Part shown: piece by piece, positions 41,781 to 48,494 of the stretch
How positions within the stretch are numbered: the stretch's first letter is position 1
Layout: each line of letters opens with the position of its first letter
From: DASYKT01 sp963718105
GTDB taxonomy: Bacteria; Acidobacteriota; Blastocatellia; Pyrinomonadales; Pyrinomonadaceae
DNA: 64,000 nucleotides
Reading direction: 5' to 3'
Assembly: GCA_963718105.1 (NCBI GenBank)
Contig: OY970352.1
Coordinates: forward strand, 2,480,001-2,544,000
Position numbers and translations under genes: made by a program
The notes under the pieces: model-generated
What the model was told of the DNA's origin: nothing
The model's input: the letters and a program-made list of their open reading frames with translations, nothing else
Databases searched by the model: none

Positions 41781-41940
41781 CTTTGCCCATAAAGTAGATA
41801 AATCAAGATTTTTGCAGTTTCGTGTTACTTCGTGTGATTTCGTGGTTCCAGTCTTAAGACTTTGGTTACTGAAGTTTAAGACCTGAAACCACGAAACACA
41901 CTAAAAGACACGAACAAAACATTCTGTCTTTATGGGCAAA
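41781..41940. repeat. MITE-like inverted repeat, family E copy 3
   Basis: Perfect terminal inverted repeats TTTGCCCATAAAG and CTTTATGGGCAAA bound TTCGTGTGATTTCGTGGTTCC and its imperfect complement around CTTAAGAC. It is 160 bp with no coding capacity, which is MITE-like. It lies between the MOSC gene and the groES promoter. Confidence 0.85.
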
Positions 41941-42040
41941 CTTATTATTTATAAATTAATGTTTCGTTAAAAACTTCCAAAACTTGATAATGTCACTATC
42001 AAGTTTTCTGCTCTCAACAGACTCGTGAATAACTTCACTA

Positions 42041-42070
42041 TTGACAAGATGCCCAAAACTTTAGTATATT
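42041..42070 (+). promoter_or_regulatory. groESL sigma70 promoter
   Basis: TTGACA (42041-42046), an 18-bp spacer, TATATT (42065-42070); the -10 overlaps the CIRCE operator. Confidence 0.8.
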
Positions 42071-42095
42071 AGCACTCATAACCACAGAGTGCTAA
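42069..42095 (+). promoter_or_regulatory. CIRCE operator (HrcA binding site)
   Basis: TTAGCACTC (42069-42077), 9 bp, GAGTGCTAA (42087-42095) is a perfect match to the CIRCE consensus. HrcA bound here would block groESL transcription until heat or unfolded protein titrates GroE. Confidence 0.95.
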
Positions 42096-42133
42096 CACTC
42101 TGCATTTTACCCATAAGCAAGGAGATAAATCAA

Positions 42134-42445
42134 ATGTCTACAACGATTACACCTTTGCACGACCGCGTGATCATTCGCCGTATCGAAGAAGGCGAGCAGA
42201 TTCGCGGAGGGATCATCATTCCCGACAGTGCCAAAGAAAAACCGCAGGAAGGCGAAGTCATCGCCGCCGGCGACGGTAAATATAAAGAAGATGGGACCCG
42301 CCAGGCGCTCGACGTCAAAACCGGCGACCGTGTCCTTTTCGGCAAATATAGCGGATCAGAGATCAAACTCGACGGAGAAGAATTCCTGATCATGCGCGAA
42401 GACGAGATCCTCGGCATCATTTCGCGCGCCGGAGCAGCAGCGTAA
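42134..42445 (+). CDS. groES: Co-chaperonin GroES
   Basis: Heptameric lid of GroEL. From the ATG at 42134 (RBS GGAG, 9 nt) the 103-residue protein starts MSTTITPLHDRVIIRRIEEG and has the mobile-loop region GEQIRGGIIIPDSAKEKPQ and the C-terminal EILGIISRAG. Codons upstream of this ATG overlap the CIRCE element and are not used. groEL follows 142 bp later; an inverted repeat occupies the gap. Confidence 0.97.
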   Translation: MSTTITPLHDRVIIRRIEEGEQIRGGIIIPDSAKEKPQEGEVIAAGDGKYKEDGTRQALDVKTGDRVLFGKYSGSEIKLDGEEFLIMREDEILGIISRAGAAA

Positions 42446-42449
42446 AGTC

Positions 42450-42572
42450 GTAATACGTTATACGTAGTACGCGATACGCGCATAACATCAAAGATCAACA
42501 AATTAAACATATCAAACAATATTAAGAAAAATCAGGAATCACGTGTTACGTATCGCGTATTACGTATCACGC
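42450..42572. repeat. Inverted repeat in the groES-groEL junction
   Basis: CGTAATACGTTATACG and GTACGCGATACGCG on the left oppose GTTACGTATCGCGTATTACG on the right, with an AT-rich loop between; the word TACG recurs ten times. It fills the gap up to the groEL ribosome binding site. Confidence 0.85.
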
Positions 42573-42587
42573 CCTTAGGAGGAATCA

Positions 42588-44231
42588 ATGGCTAAACAAG
42601 TTATTCACGGTGAAGATTCGCGCGCGGCGATTTTGCGCGGCGTCAATCAGCTCGCCGATGCGGTTAAAGTTACGCTTGGCCCGAAAGGCCGCAATGTCGT
42701 TATCGACAAAAAATTCGGCTCGCCGACCATCACCAAAGACGGCGTGACCGTGGCGAAAGAAATTGAACTGAAAGATGCGCTCGAGAACATGGGCGCGCAG
42801 ATGGTCCGCGAAGTCGCTTCGAAAACCTCTGACGTGGCCGGCGACGGAACCACCACCGCGACCGTTCTCGCCCAGGCGATCTTTAAAGAAGGCGTCCGCA
42901 CGGTAGCGGCGGGTGCCAATCCGATGGCGCTCAAGCGCGGCATCGAAAAAGCGGTCGAGAAAGTTGTCGCCGAAGTTGCGGCGCAGTCCAAACCGGTCGG
43001 CGGTGACATGATCGCGCAGGTCGGCACTGTTTCCGCCAACGGCGACAAGACCATCGGCGGCATCATTGCCGAAGCGATGAGCAAGGTCGGCAAAGACGGC
43101 GTGATCACCGTCGAAGAATCCAAGACGATGGAAACCCTGCTGGAAGTCGTCGAAGGTATGCAGTTCGACCGCGGTTATCTCTCGCCCTATTTCGTGACCG
43201 ACCCGGACAGAATGGAAGCCGTTCTGGAAAATCCGCTTATCCTTATCAACGAAAAGAAGATCAGCTCGATGAAAGACCTGCTTCCGATCCTGGAACAGGT
43301 TGCCAAGATGGGCAAACCGCTGCTCATCATCGCTGAAGACGTGGAAGGCGAAGCGCTGGCGACCCTGGTCGTCAACAAACTGCGCGGCACCCTAAACGTC
43401 GCGGCCGTAAAAGCCCCGGGCTTTGGCGACCGCCGCAAAGCGATGCTCGAAGACATTGCTACCTTAACGGGCGGCAAAGTCATCAGCGAAGATCTCGGCA
43501 TCAAGCTCGAGACCATCACGGTTGACGATCTCGGCAACGCCAAGAAGATCACCGTCGATAAAGACAACACCACCATCGTCGAAGGTAACGGCGACGCGGA
43601 AGGCATTCAGGGCCGCGTCAAAACCATCCGCAACCAGATCGAAGAAACTTCTTCGGATTATGACCGTGAAAAACTGCAGGAACGCCTGGCCAAATTGGTC
43701 GGCGGTGTGGCGGTGATCAAGGTCGGTGCGGCCACCGAAACCGAGATGAAGGAAAAGAAAGCCCGCGTGGAAGACGCGATGCATGCCACCCGCGCCGCAG
43801 TGGAAGAAGGCATCGTTCCGGGCGGCGGTGTCGCGCTGGTTCGCGCCGGTAAGGTTTTGGACGATTTCAAAACCGAAGCGGACGATCCGGATGAACAGAT
43901 CGGTGTCACCATCGTGCGCCGCGCTCTGGAAGAACCGCTGCGCCAGATCGCGCAGAACGCCGGTAAAGAAGGCGCCGTGATCGTGGAAAATATCCGCGCT
44001 AACGACACTTTCGGCTACGGCTTTAACGCTGCCACCGAGAAGTTTGAAGACCTCGTGGCGGCGGGCGTCATCGACCCCGCGAAAGTGACCCGCACTGCCC
44101 TGCAGAACGCGGCCTCGATCGCCGGACTGATGCTCACCACCGAAGCTATGATCGCCGATATGCCTGACGAAAAAGGCGAAGGCGGCGGCGGCATGGGCGG
44201 CGGCATGGGCGGCATGGGCATGGGAATGTAA
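42588..44231 (+). CDS. groEL: Chaperonin GroEL
   Basis: ATP-driven 14-mer folding chamber. The 547-residue protein has the nucleotide-binding blocks LGPKGRNVVID and GDGTTTATVLAQAI, the conserved Asp-containing VEEGIVPGGGVALVRAGK, and a Gly/Met-rich C-terminal tail (GGGMGGGMGGMGMGM). RBS AGGAGG precedes the ATG at 42588. It is the second gene of the CIRCE-controlled operon and is followed by an intrinsic terminator. Confidence 0.98.
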   Translation: MAKQVIHGEDSRAAILRGVNQLADAVKVTLGPKGRNVVIDKKFGSPTITKDGVTVAKEIELKDALENMGAQMVREVASKTSDVAGDGTTTATVLAQAIFKEGVRTVAAGANPMALKRGIEKAVEKVVAEVAAQSKPVGGDMIAQVGTVSANGDKTIGGIIAEAMSKVGKDGVITVEESKTMETLLEVVEGMQFDRGYLSPYFVTDPDRMEAVLENPLILINEKKISSMKDLLPILEQVAKMGKPLLIIAEDVEGEALATLVVNKLRGTLNVAAVKAPGFGDRRKAMLEDIATLTGGKVISEDLGIKLETITVDDLGNAKKITVDKDNTTIVEGNGDAEGIQGRVKTIRNQIEETSSDYDREKLQERLAKLVGGVAVIKVGAATETEMKEKKARVEDAMHATRAAVEEGIVPGGGVALVRAGKVLDDFKTEADDPDEQIGVTIVRRALEEPLRQIAQNAGKEGAVIVENIRANDTFGYGFNAATEKFEDLVAAGVIDPAKVTRTALQNAASIAGLMLTTEAMIADMPDEKGEGGGGMGGGMGGMGMGM

Positions 44232-44321
44232 TCACCTTAAACTCCCCGCCTTTTTAAGGAGGGGTGCCGCTCTTGAGCGGCGGGGTGGTTACCGACGAAC
44301 GCCTGAGCGTTCGCAAACATT

Positions 44322-44353
44322 AAGGGCTTCGCTTTTGCGAAGCCCTTTTCCTT
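44322..44353 (+). terminator. Intrinsic terminator of groESL
   Basis: AAGGGCTTCGC (44322-44332), TTTT loop, GCGAAGCCCTT (44337-44347), then TTCCTTT: an 11-bp perfect stem. Confidence 0.9.
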
Positions 44354-44845
44354 TAGTCTCCGAAGGGGACATATTCAATAGCGTAGGGTGAAACCCTACG
44401 TACACGCCCGCATTATTCAGCGACGCTGAAAGGCGTCGAATAAATTCGTCTCTTTCAGAAACGAAAATCAAATCTCATCTTCACGTCGGGTTTTACCCGA
44501 CGCTATTAAATCCGTCGGCCGTCGGCGACAGACACGTACACATCTGCGGCCCTTTCAGGGCTGGAATCATTTTATTGACGCTACCCGGGGTTATCACCCC
44601 GGGCTAATATCCTGCGCGCCTTTGGCGCTCAAAGCACACACCACACCCGCCCATCATTACCCGGCCGGGCGGCGAGTGATAGCGAGGCCGGCCGGCGCGA
44701 GGTAATGGTGGGCGAAAATAGACATCTGCCGTCTTTTTCTGGGTTGTCACCCAGGCTAATATCCAACGCGCCTTCGGCGCTAAATGAGTCACGGCTGCGC
44801 CTTGAAACCCGGTCACTACCGTTCCCGGTTCTGACTTCATTCCAC
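44353..44845. repeat. Array of short hairpins with a family D half copy
   Basis: About ten small hairpins follow one another: GTAGGGTGAAACCCTAC, CGACGCTGAAAGGCGTCG, CGTCGGGTTTTACCCGACG, GCCCTTTCAGGGC, CCCGGGGTTATCACCCCGGG, GCGCCTTTGGCGC, a CCGGCCG-rich pair and GCGCCTTCGGCGC. The array ends in CCCGGTCACTACC and CGTTCCCGGTTCTGAC of family D. Short open frames here have no RBS or codon signal and are not called. Confidence 0.75.
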
Positions 44846-44961
44846 CAAGAAGCTTAATTTCAAAACACACGAAACTCTGCCAACCCGGCAAACTCTGAAA
44901 ACTCCGCCAACTTCTTCAAATCCGTTATCGCCATCCTCACCAAACCGCGCTATGATTTCGC

Positions 44962-45140
44962 TCATCTGTTGTGCGGCAGGGTTCGGCTTCGGTCGGAAGT
45001 AGACTCTGAGCATGCCGGGCCAGCCTTTCCGGCCCGTAAAACCTGAGGGAGGCACCAGTCGTGGACGCGGCTTTCAGCGGAATCACGAACGGACATAATG
45101 AAAGCTAGCTGCGCAATCTTCCCTGCAACGTAGGCGCGGT
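44962..45140 (+). ncRNA. ssrS: Candidate 6S RNA
   Basis: A TATGAT -10 box (44951-44956) precedes a 180-nt structured segment. Closing strands GCAGGG (about 44976-44981) and CCCTGC (45121-45126) pair; the apical part has GAGCATGC, a CGGGCC/GGCCCG stem-loop (45016-45036) and TAAAAC, close to the order GAGCAUGC...UAAAAC of E. coli 6S RNA. A separate hairpin TCGTG/CACGA (45059-45088) sits on the 3' side, like the 3' bubble hairpin of E. coli 6S. 6S RNA mimics an open promoter and binds RNA polymerase. No covariance search was possible; the call is tentative. Positions 45141-45472 show no gene other than repeats. Confidence 0.5.
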
Positions 45141-45296
45141 GAGTCAGAAATCGGTCAGGGCCGCTGCAGGGCATGACGGTATGTTTGCCTGCAGTTTGTG
45201 GCTGAGAAGCGTATCCTAAAAACCGTCAAAGCATGTAAACTCCTATGATCTCACCGATCACGGACTTCGTTCACCTGCCGCCCCCAACAGATCCAA

Positions 45297-45374
45297 AAAA
45301 AGTTTATAGAGTTTAGAGAGTCCGGAGAGTCTTGAGTCAAGAGTCGGTTTACGCACGACTCTCCAGACTCGCCA
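45297..45374. repeat. GAGTC-word inverted repeat
   Basis: Words GAGTCCGGAGAGTC and GACTCTCCAGACTC oppose each other across about 25 bp. It is similar in design to the uppP-recJ element at 5641-5857. It lies upstream of the 39-residue miniprotein. Confidence 0.7.
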
Positions 45375-45472
45375 GACTTCGCCTAACGTTCTGGAACGCC
45401 GTTTGCTCTATCGATATCAAAGCGTTAAGAAACGTATTAAAAAAGTACGACAATAACTAAGGGGGTAACAAA

Positions 45473-45592
45473 ATGGGTTTATTAAGAGGTGGAATAGCGG
45501 CGGCAGGCGCGTGGAAATTGGGCGGCGGCATTATCAGCACAATACTGGTATTTGTATTGCTTTATTGGCTGCTCGGATTTGTGATGAAATAG
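45473..45592 (+). CDS. 39-residue membrane miniprotein
   Basis: A very short gene: RBS GGGGG precedes ATG by about 7 nt. The product starts MGLLRGGIAAAGAWKLGGG, then one transmembrane helix (about 20-36, IISTILVFVLLYWLLGF) and ends VMK. The Gly-rich N-terminus and single helix resemble small membrane proteins of stress or toxin type, but no family is recognised. It is on the strand opposite to the VWFA genes that follow and has no clear terminator. Confidence 0.6.
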   Translation: MGLLRGGIAAAGAWKLGGGIISTILVFVLLYWLLGFVMK

Positions 45593-45607
45593 GCGCGCGT
45601 TTCTATT

Positions 45608-46882
45608 CTAACGGACGGTGATCTCGGTCTGTTGAACGGTTTCCGCTTTGCCCGCGCGGTCGGTCAATTTTACCCGCAGCAGATACCGGCCGGGCGGAAC
45701 GGAGTTGAGCGAGATCTCATCTCCAAAAGGTATTCGCGCAGGATCTTGTTTATTAACGGCGATCTTACGCAAAGGGCCGGTGGCTACTATCTGCCCGGCC
45801 TTTAGTATTTGCGCCTGGATATTAAGGTCGGCATCGATGCTTTTATTGGGCGCGTTATAAATAAAAGTGACGTAACGCAGACGCGTATCACGGTCAAATC
45901 TGTGATCGACGCTAAACTGTACGCCGCCGCCTGTATTGATAGCATTGTTTTCACCTACGTCTTCAACTCCTACCAGCAGACTGCTCAAGGTTAATTTTTT
46001 CGAATTCAGATCGGGTATTTCGATCCACTGGACGGCAGTGCCGATCGTTCCGGCTTTGCCGTCGCGGGCCGCGATGCGGACCTGATATAAACCGGGTTTA
46101 AGCGGCAGGCGATAGTTGTAGATCGTATCGGAGCTCGCCTTTGACGAGCTATCTTCGGTGAGAGAATCGATGTTAATTCGCGTCTGAAAACCGCCCGCTT
46201 TCTTACCCTTGTCATCGAGCATGATCCCGACAAGATCGACCGCCGCGGCGCGTTTGCCATCTTTGCCTTCATAGCTGAGCGCCTCGTTCTCCACCTGTAC
46301 TGAAGTGGTCAACACCATTCCGTTATCCGGCGTATCCAAATAAACGGCCGACAGTGAAACCGGGATATCCCTGCGCGGGGTGACGGAATAGAGCGCATCC
46401 CTGATCTCTTCTTGCGGCGACTTGAGCGGGGACTTGGACGCACCGGCGTTTCCGGCAGCAAGCTGGGTGTTGGCGTTTTTCAAAAATCCTTTCGGAAACC
46501 GCACTTCATATTCCGGATGGCCGATCACCTGCACTTTTATGCTGCGCAGGTCCTCACCGGTTTTTTGCGCTTCTTCCAGATACCACGCGAGGAGATAGTA
46601 ATCCGAAGTTTCGTCAAGCACTTTACTAACCCAGACGTCAAAATAATTCTGATTACGCAGCGCGCGTCCGCCCGTATCTCTGGCGATGGCATTGAGCGCA
46701 TCCTGCGAGGCGGCGATCTCACGCATCTGCATGTTTGCCAGCCGGCCATTCATATCCATCGGGCCGTTTGTGGTTGCGTCGTGTCCCGGCGAGATCAGCC
46801 CGCGGGCATCGATCGTGTAGACTACCACGCCATTCGATCTGGCCTTATTAATTATCCTGTTCAATCGCGTTACGGTATCCAT
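45608..46882 (-). CDS. VWFA-domain protein, C-terminal part after a frameshift
   Basis: The second part of a VWFA protein whose N-terminal part is at 46899-47759. The frame here begins MDTVTRLNRIINKARSNGVV and VYTIDARGLISPGHD, but upstream codons in the same frame read GRKLSFFVSDGFLADGGPRS, which is the natural continuation of a VWFA domain. The rest has a beta-rich C-terminal region (TRLRYVTFIYNAPNKSID) of the kind seen in long VWFA proteins of Acidobacteria. The 424-residue frame is probably not translated from its own start. Confidence 0.7.
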   Translation of the reverse strand: MDTVTRLNRIINKARSNGVVVYTIDARGLISPGHDATTNGPMDMNGRLANMQMREIAASQDALNAIARDTGGRALRNQNYFDVWVSKVLDETSDYYLLAWYLEEAQKTGEDLRSIKVQVIGHPEYEVRFPKGFLKNANTQLAAGNAGASKSPLKSPQEEIRDALYSVTPRRDIPVSLSAVYLDTPDNGMVLTTSVQVENEALSYEGKDGKRAAAVDLVGIMLDDKGKKAGGFQTRINIDSLTEDSSSKASSDTIYNYRLPLKPGLYQVRIAARDGKAGTIGTAVQWIEIPDLNSKKLTLSSLLVGVEDVGENNAINTGGGVQFSVDHRFDRDTRLRYVTFIYNAPNKSIDADLNIQAQILKAGQIVATGPLRKIAVNKQDPARIPFGDEISLNSVPPGRYLLRVKLTDRAGKAETVQQTEITVR

Positions 46883-46898
46883 GCTGCGCGGTCCGCCA

Positions 46899-47759
46899 TC
46901 AGCCAGAAACCCGTCGGAGACAAAGAATGAGAGCTTGCGGCCAGGGCATTTGCGACGCTAAATTCAGAAGATTTTCAAATGAACCATAAGTGCCGACAAC
47001 TACCGAAGCCGCCTGCTGCAATATCAGACGAGCACGGTTCTTGACCTCCACCTCGCAAGCGTCCCGCTTGTAACGCGGCGGGGCCGTCAATAAGCATTGC
47101 TCGATGTAGTAAAGAGCTACTTTGGGATCATCGTTTCTCTCGATGGTAAGTGCCGCGTACTCGCTCATCGGCGTCGCTTCGCGGGTCATTTCATGGATGT
47201 TGTACGAGTGGTATTTGAGCTTGCCGACAGCAGTCTTAAGCATCGTTTTGTCGTTGGTAAATTGCTGGAGGTAACCGATGTCGCCGCTGGTGCAGGCAAT
47301 GATCACCTGATCTTTCGAGGTCATCTCGTTATCTATGAAACGAGTGATCATTTCGCGTGTTATGGTCAGGCTGGTGAGAGACAAATGCAGGTCGTCGACA
47401 AAAAATATTACCGTCCGGCCACGTTCGACAGCCGGGGAAACGGTCTTGACCTCAGCCGGCTGCGCGCCGCCGAATACTTTTGCCCGCTGGGCTTCTTCGG
47501 TAGCGCTTCCCGCCTTGACCTGTTCGAGAAAAGAAACCTGCTGCGGTTTGTTGTCGACCTTGAGTTCGAATTGTTCGCTTTGTAAGCCGCTAACGAAATT
47601 TCCCTGCTTGTCAAAAACCATCAGCTCGGTCTGCATCAGATTGGTTTCGATGCGGATGGGTTCATCCGGCGTGCTTGCCGGCTGTTGGCTGAATACGGAA
47701 ATTCCGGAAAAGAGGAGAGAAACAACTGACAGGAAAAGGAACGGCCTTAAAAAAAACAT
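46899..47759 (-). CDS. VWFA-domain secreted protein, N-terminal part before a frameshift
   Basis: Has a signal peptide (about 1-24) and a VWFA-like domain: RTVIFFVDDLHLSLTSLTIT (about 114-133) carries the MIDAS-like Asp/Ser site. Its frame ends NLASQMPWPQALILCLRRVSG with a stop, where the +1 frame would read GRKLSFFVSDGF and continue the domain. The break lies in CCCTGG (minus strand, about 46939-46947). Either one base was gained in the gene or the sequence has an indel; the combined protein would be about 715 residues. RBS AGGAAAACGCA supports the start. Confidence 0.8.
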   Translation of the reverse strand: MFFLRPFLFLSVVSLLFSGISVFSQQPASTPDEPIRIETNLMQTELMVFDKQGNFVSGLQSEQFELKVDNKPQQVSFLEQVKAGSATEEAQRAKVFGGAQPAEVKTVSPAVERGRTVIFFVDDLHLSLTSLTITREMITRFIDNEMTSKDQVIIACTSGDIGYLQQFTNDKTMLKTAVGKLKYHSYNIHEMTREATPMSEYAALTIERNDDPKVALYYIEQCLLTAPPRYKRDACEVEVKNRARLILQQAASVVVGTYGSFENLLNLASQMPWPQALILCLRRVSG

Positions 47760-47829
47760 TGCGTTTTCCTTTTTGAGTTCTAAAAACCAGCAAGGCCCCG
47801 CCGCGGCAGCGGACGAAGCCTTTTTGAAT

Positions 47830-48084
47830 CTACATCACCATGCGATAGAGCAGCAGCAGCAGGATCGCGCCGAGGATGGACATTATCCATCCGGCGGCAT
47901 ACTTTTCACTGCCCCAGATCGCTCGGCCGATAAGAGAGCCGATCAAAGAACCGGCCATGCCCAGCAAACAGGTAATGACCCAACCCATCATGCCCGGAGC
48001 GATGGCTTCTTTTCCGGGGAGCAAAAACCGGGCAATAGCGCCCACTATCAAGCCAAAAATAATTTGTCCAATGATATGTAACAT
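47830..48084 (-). CDS. GlsB/YeaQ/YmgE family small membrane protein
   Basis: An 84-residue transglycosylase-associated-protein family member with three hydrophobic helices and Gly-rich motifs: IIFGLIVGAIARFLLPGKEA, then GMMGWVITCLLGMAGSLIGS and a C-terminal GWIMSILGAILLLLLYRMV. RBS AAGGAG is 6 nt from the ATG. The family is induced by stress in many bacteria, with no defined biochemical role. It lies between the frameshifted VWFA gene and a 410-bp repeat-rich gap. Confidence 0.9.
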   Translation of the reverse strand: MLHIIGQIIFGLIVGAIARFLLPGKEAIAPGMMGWVITCLLGMAGSLIGSLIGRAIWGSEKYAAGWIMSILGAILLLLLYRMVM

Positions 48085-48188
48085 TGTTTCTCCTTAGTTA
48101 AAGCAACTTCGAATCTTTTAATTTCAATTGATTTTAACACTTTTACCTTACATCGAAGAAAACCACAAGTATTTTAGGTAACTCTCAG

Positions 48189-48214
48189 GTCAGGAAGGGT
48201 TGCTTGCGCCCGCT
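48189..48214. repeat. 26-bp direct repeat, copy 2
   Basis: GTCAGGAAGGGTTGCTTGCG plus CCCGCT, the partner of 9776-9801. Confidence 0.7.
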
Positions 48215-48222
48215 GCTTTGAT

Positions 48223-48363
48223 AAATTGCCACTAGCTTTAGCTAGTGGCTGAGGAAAGTAATTTGTCTAAGAGCTTTCAGCCTACGACAAAAAGAATTTG
48301 GCTAAAGCCATGTTCCTGTTTTGCATGTCTTGAAACCACTAGCTAAAGCTAGTGGCAATTTAT
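48223..48363. repeat. REPIN-like palindromic element, family A copy 3
   Basis: AATTGCCACTAGC ... GCTAGTGG at the left and CCACTAGCTAAAGCTAGTGG plus CAATT at the right flank TTTGGCTAAAGCC. The left partner of that core has been lost, so this copy is decayed in the centre. Confidence 0.8.
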
Positions 48364-48440
48364 AACAGAAATTATTCCTGCACCAGCTCTTTGGCAAAGC
48401 AAACCACTCTTCCTGCCCTTGAAGTGATTGAAAAGAAAAA

Positions 48441-48472
48441 GACGCGAGAGATCACTCCCTCACGCCTTTTCT
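48441..48472 (-). terminator. Weak terminator downstream of the VWFA lipoprotein
   Basis: A GACGCGAGAG / CTCCCTCACGCC imperfect hairpin flanked by A-tract and T-tract can act on either strand; on the minus strand it would end the lipoprotein transcript. Confidence 0.4.
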
Positions 48473-48494
48473 TTCTGCCGGATCGGCTAAACGT

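Noticed and set aside
42089..42133. Longer groES frame beginning in the CIRCE element
   Set aside because: The start would lie inside the operator and has no RBS; the ATG at 42134 has GGAG and the normal N-terminus.
44289..45174. Several 60-95 codon minus-strand frames in the hairpin array and over the 6S-like RNA
   Set aside because: No RBS or domain; they arise from stable hairpin DNA and structured RNA.
45164..45194. CTGCAGG/CCTGCAG hairpin as terminator of the candidate 6S RNA
   Set aside because: No T-tract follows and it may be an independent structure; left unassigned.
47335..48081. 248-codon plus-strand frame over the VWFA N-part and GlsB-like gene
   Set aside because: It is a shadow of two minus-strand genes with signal peptide, RBS and family motifs.
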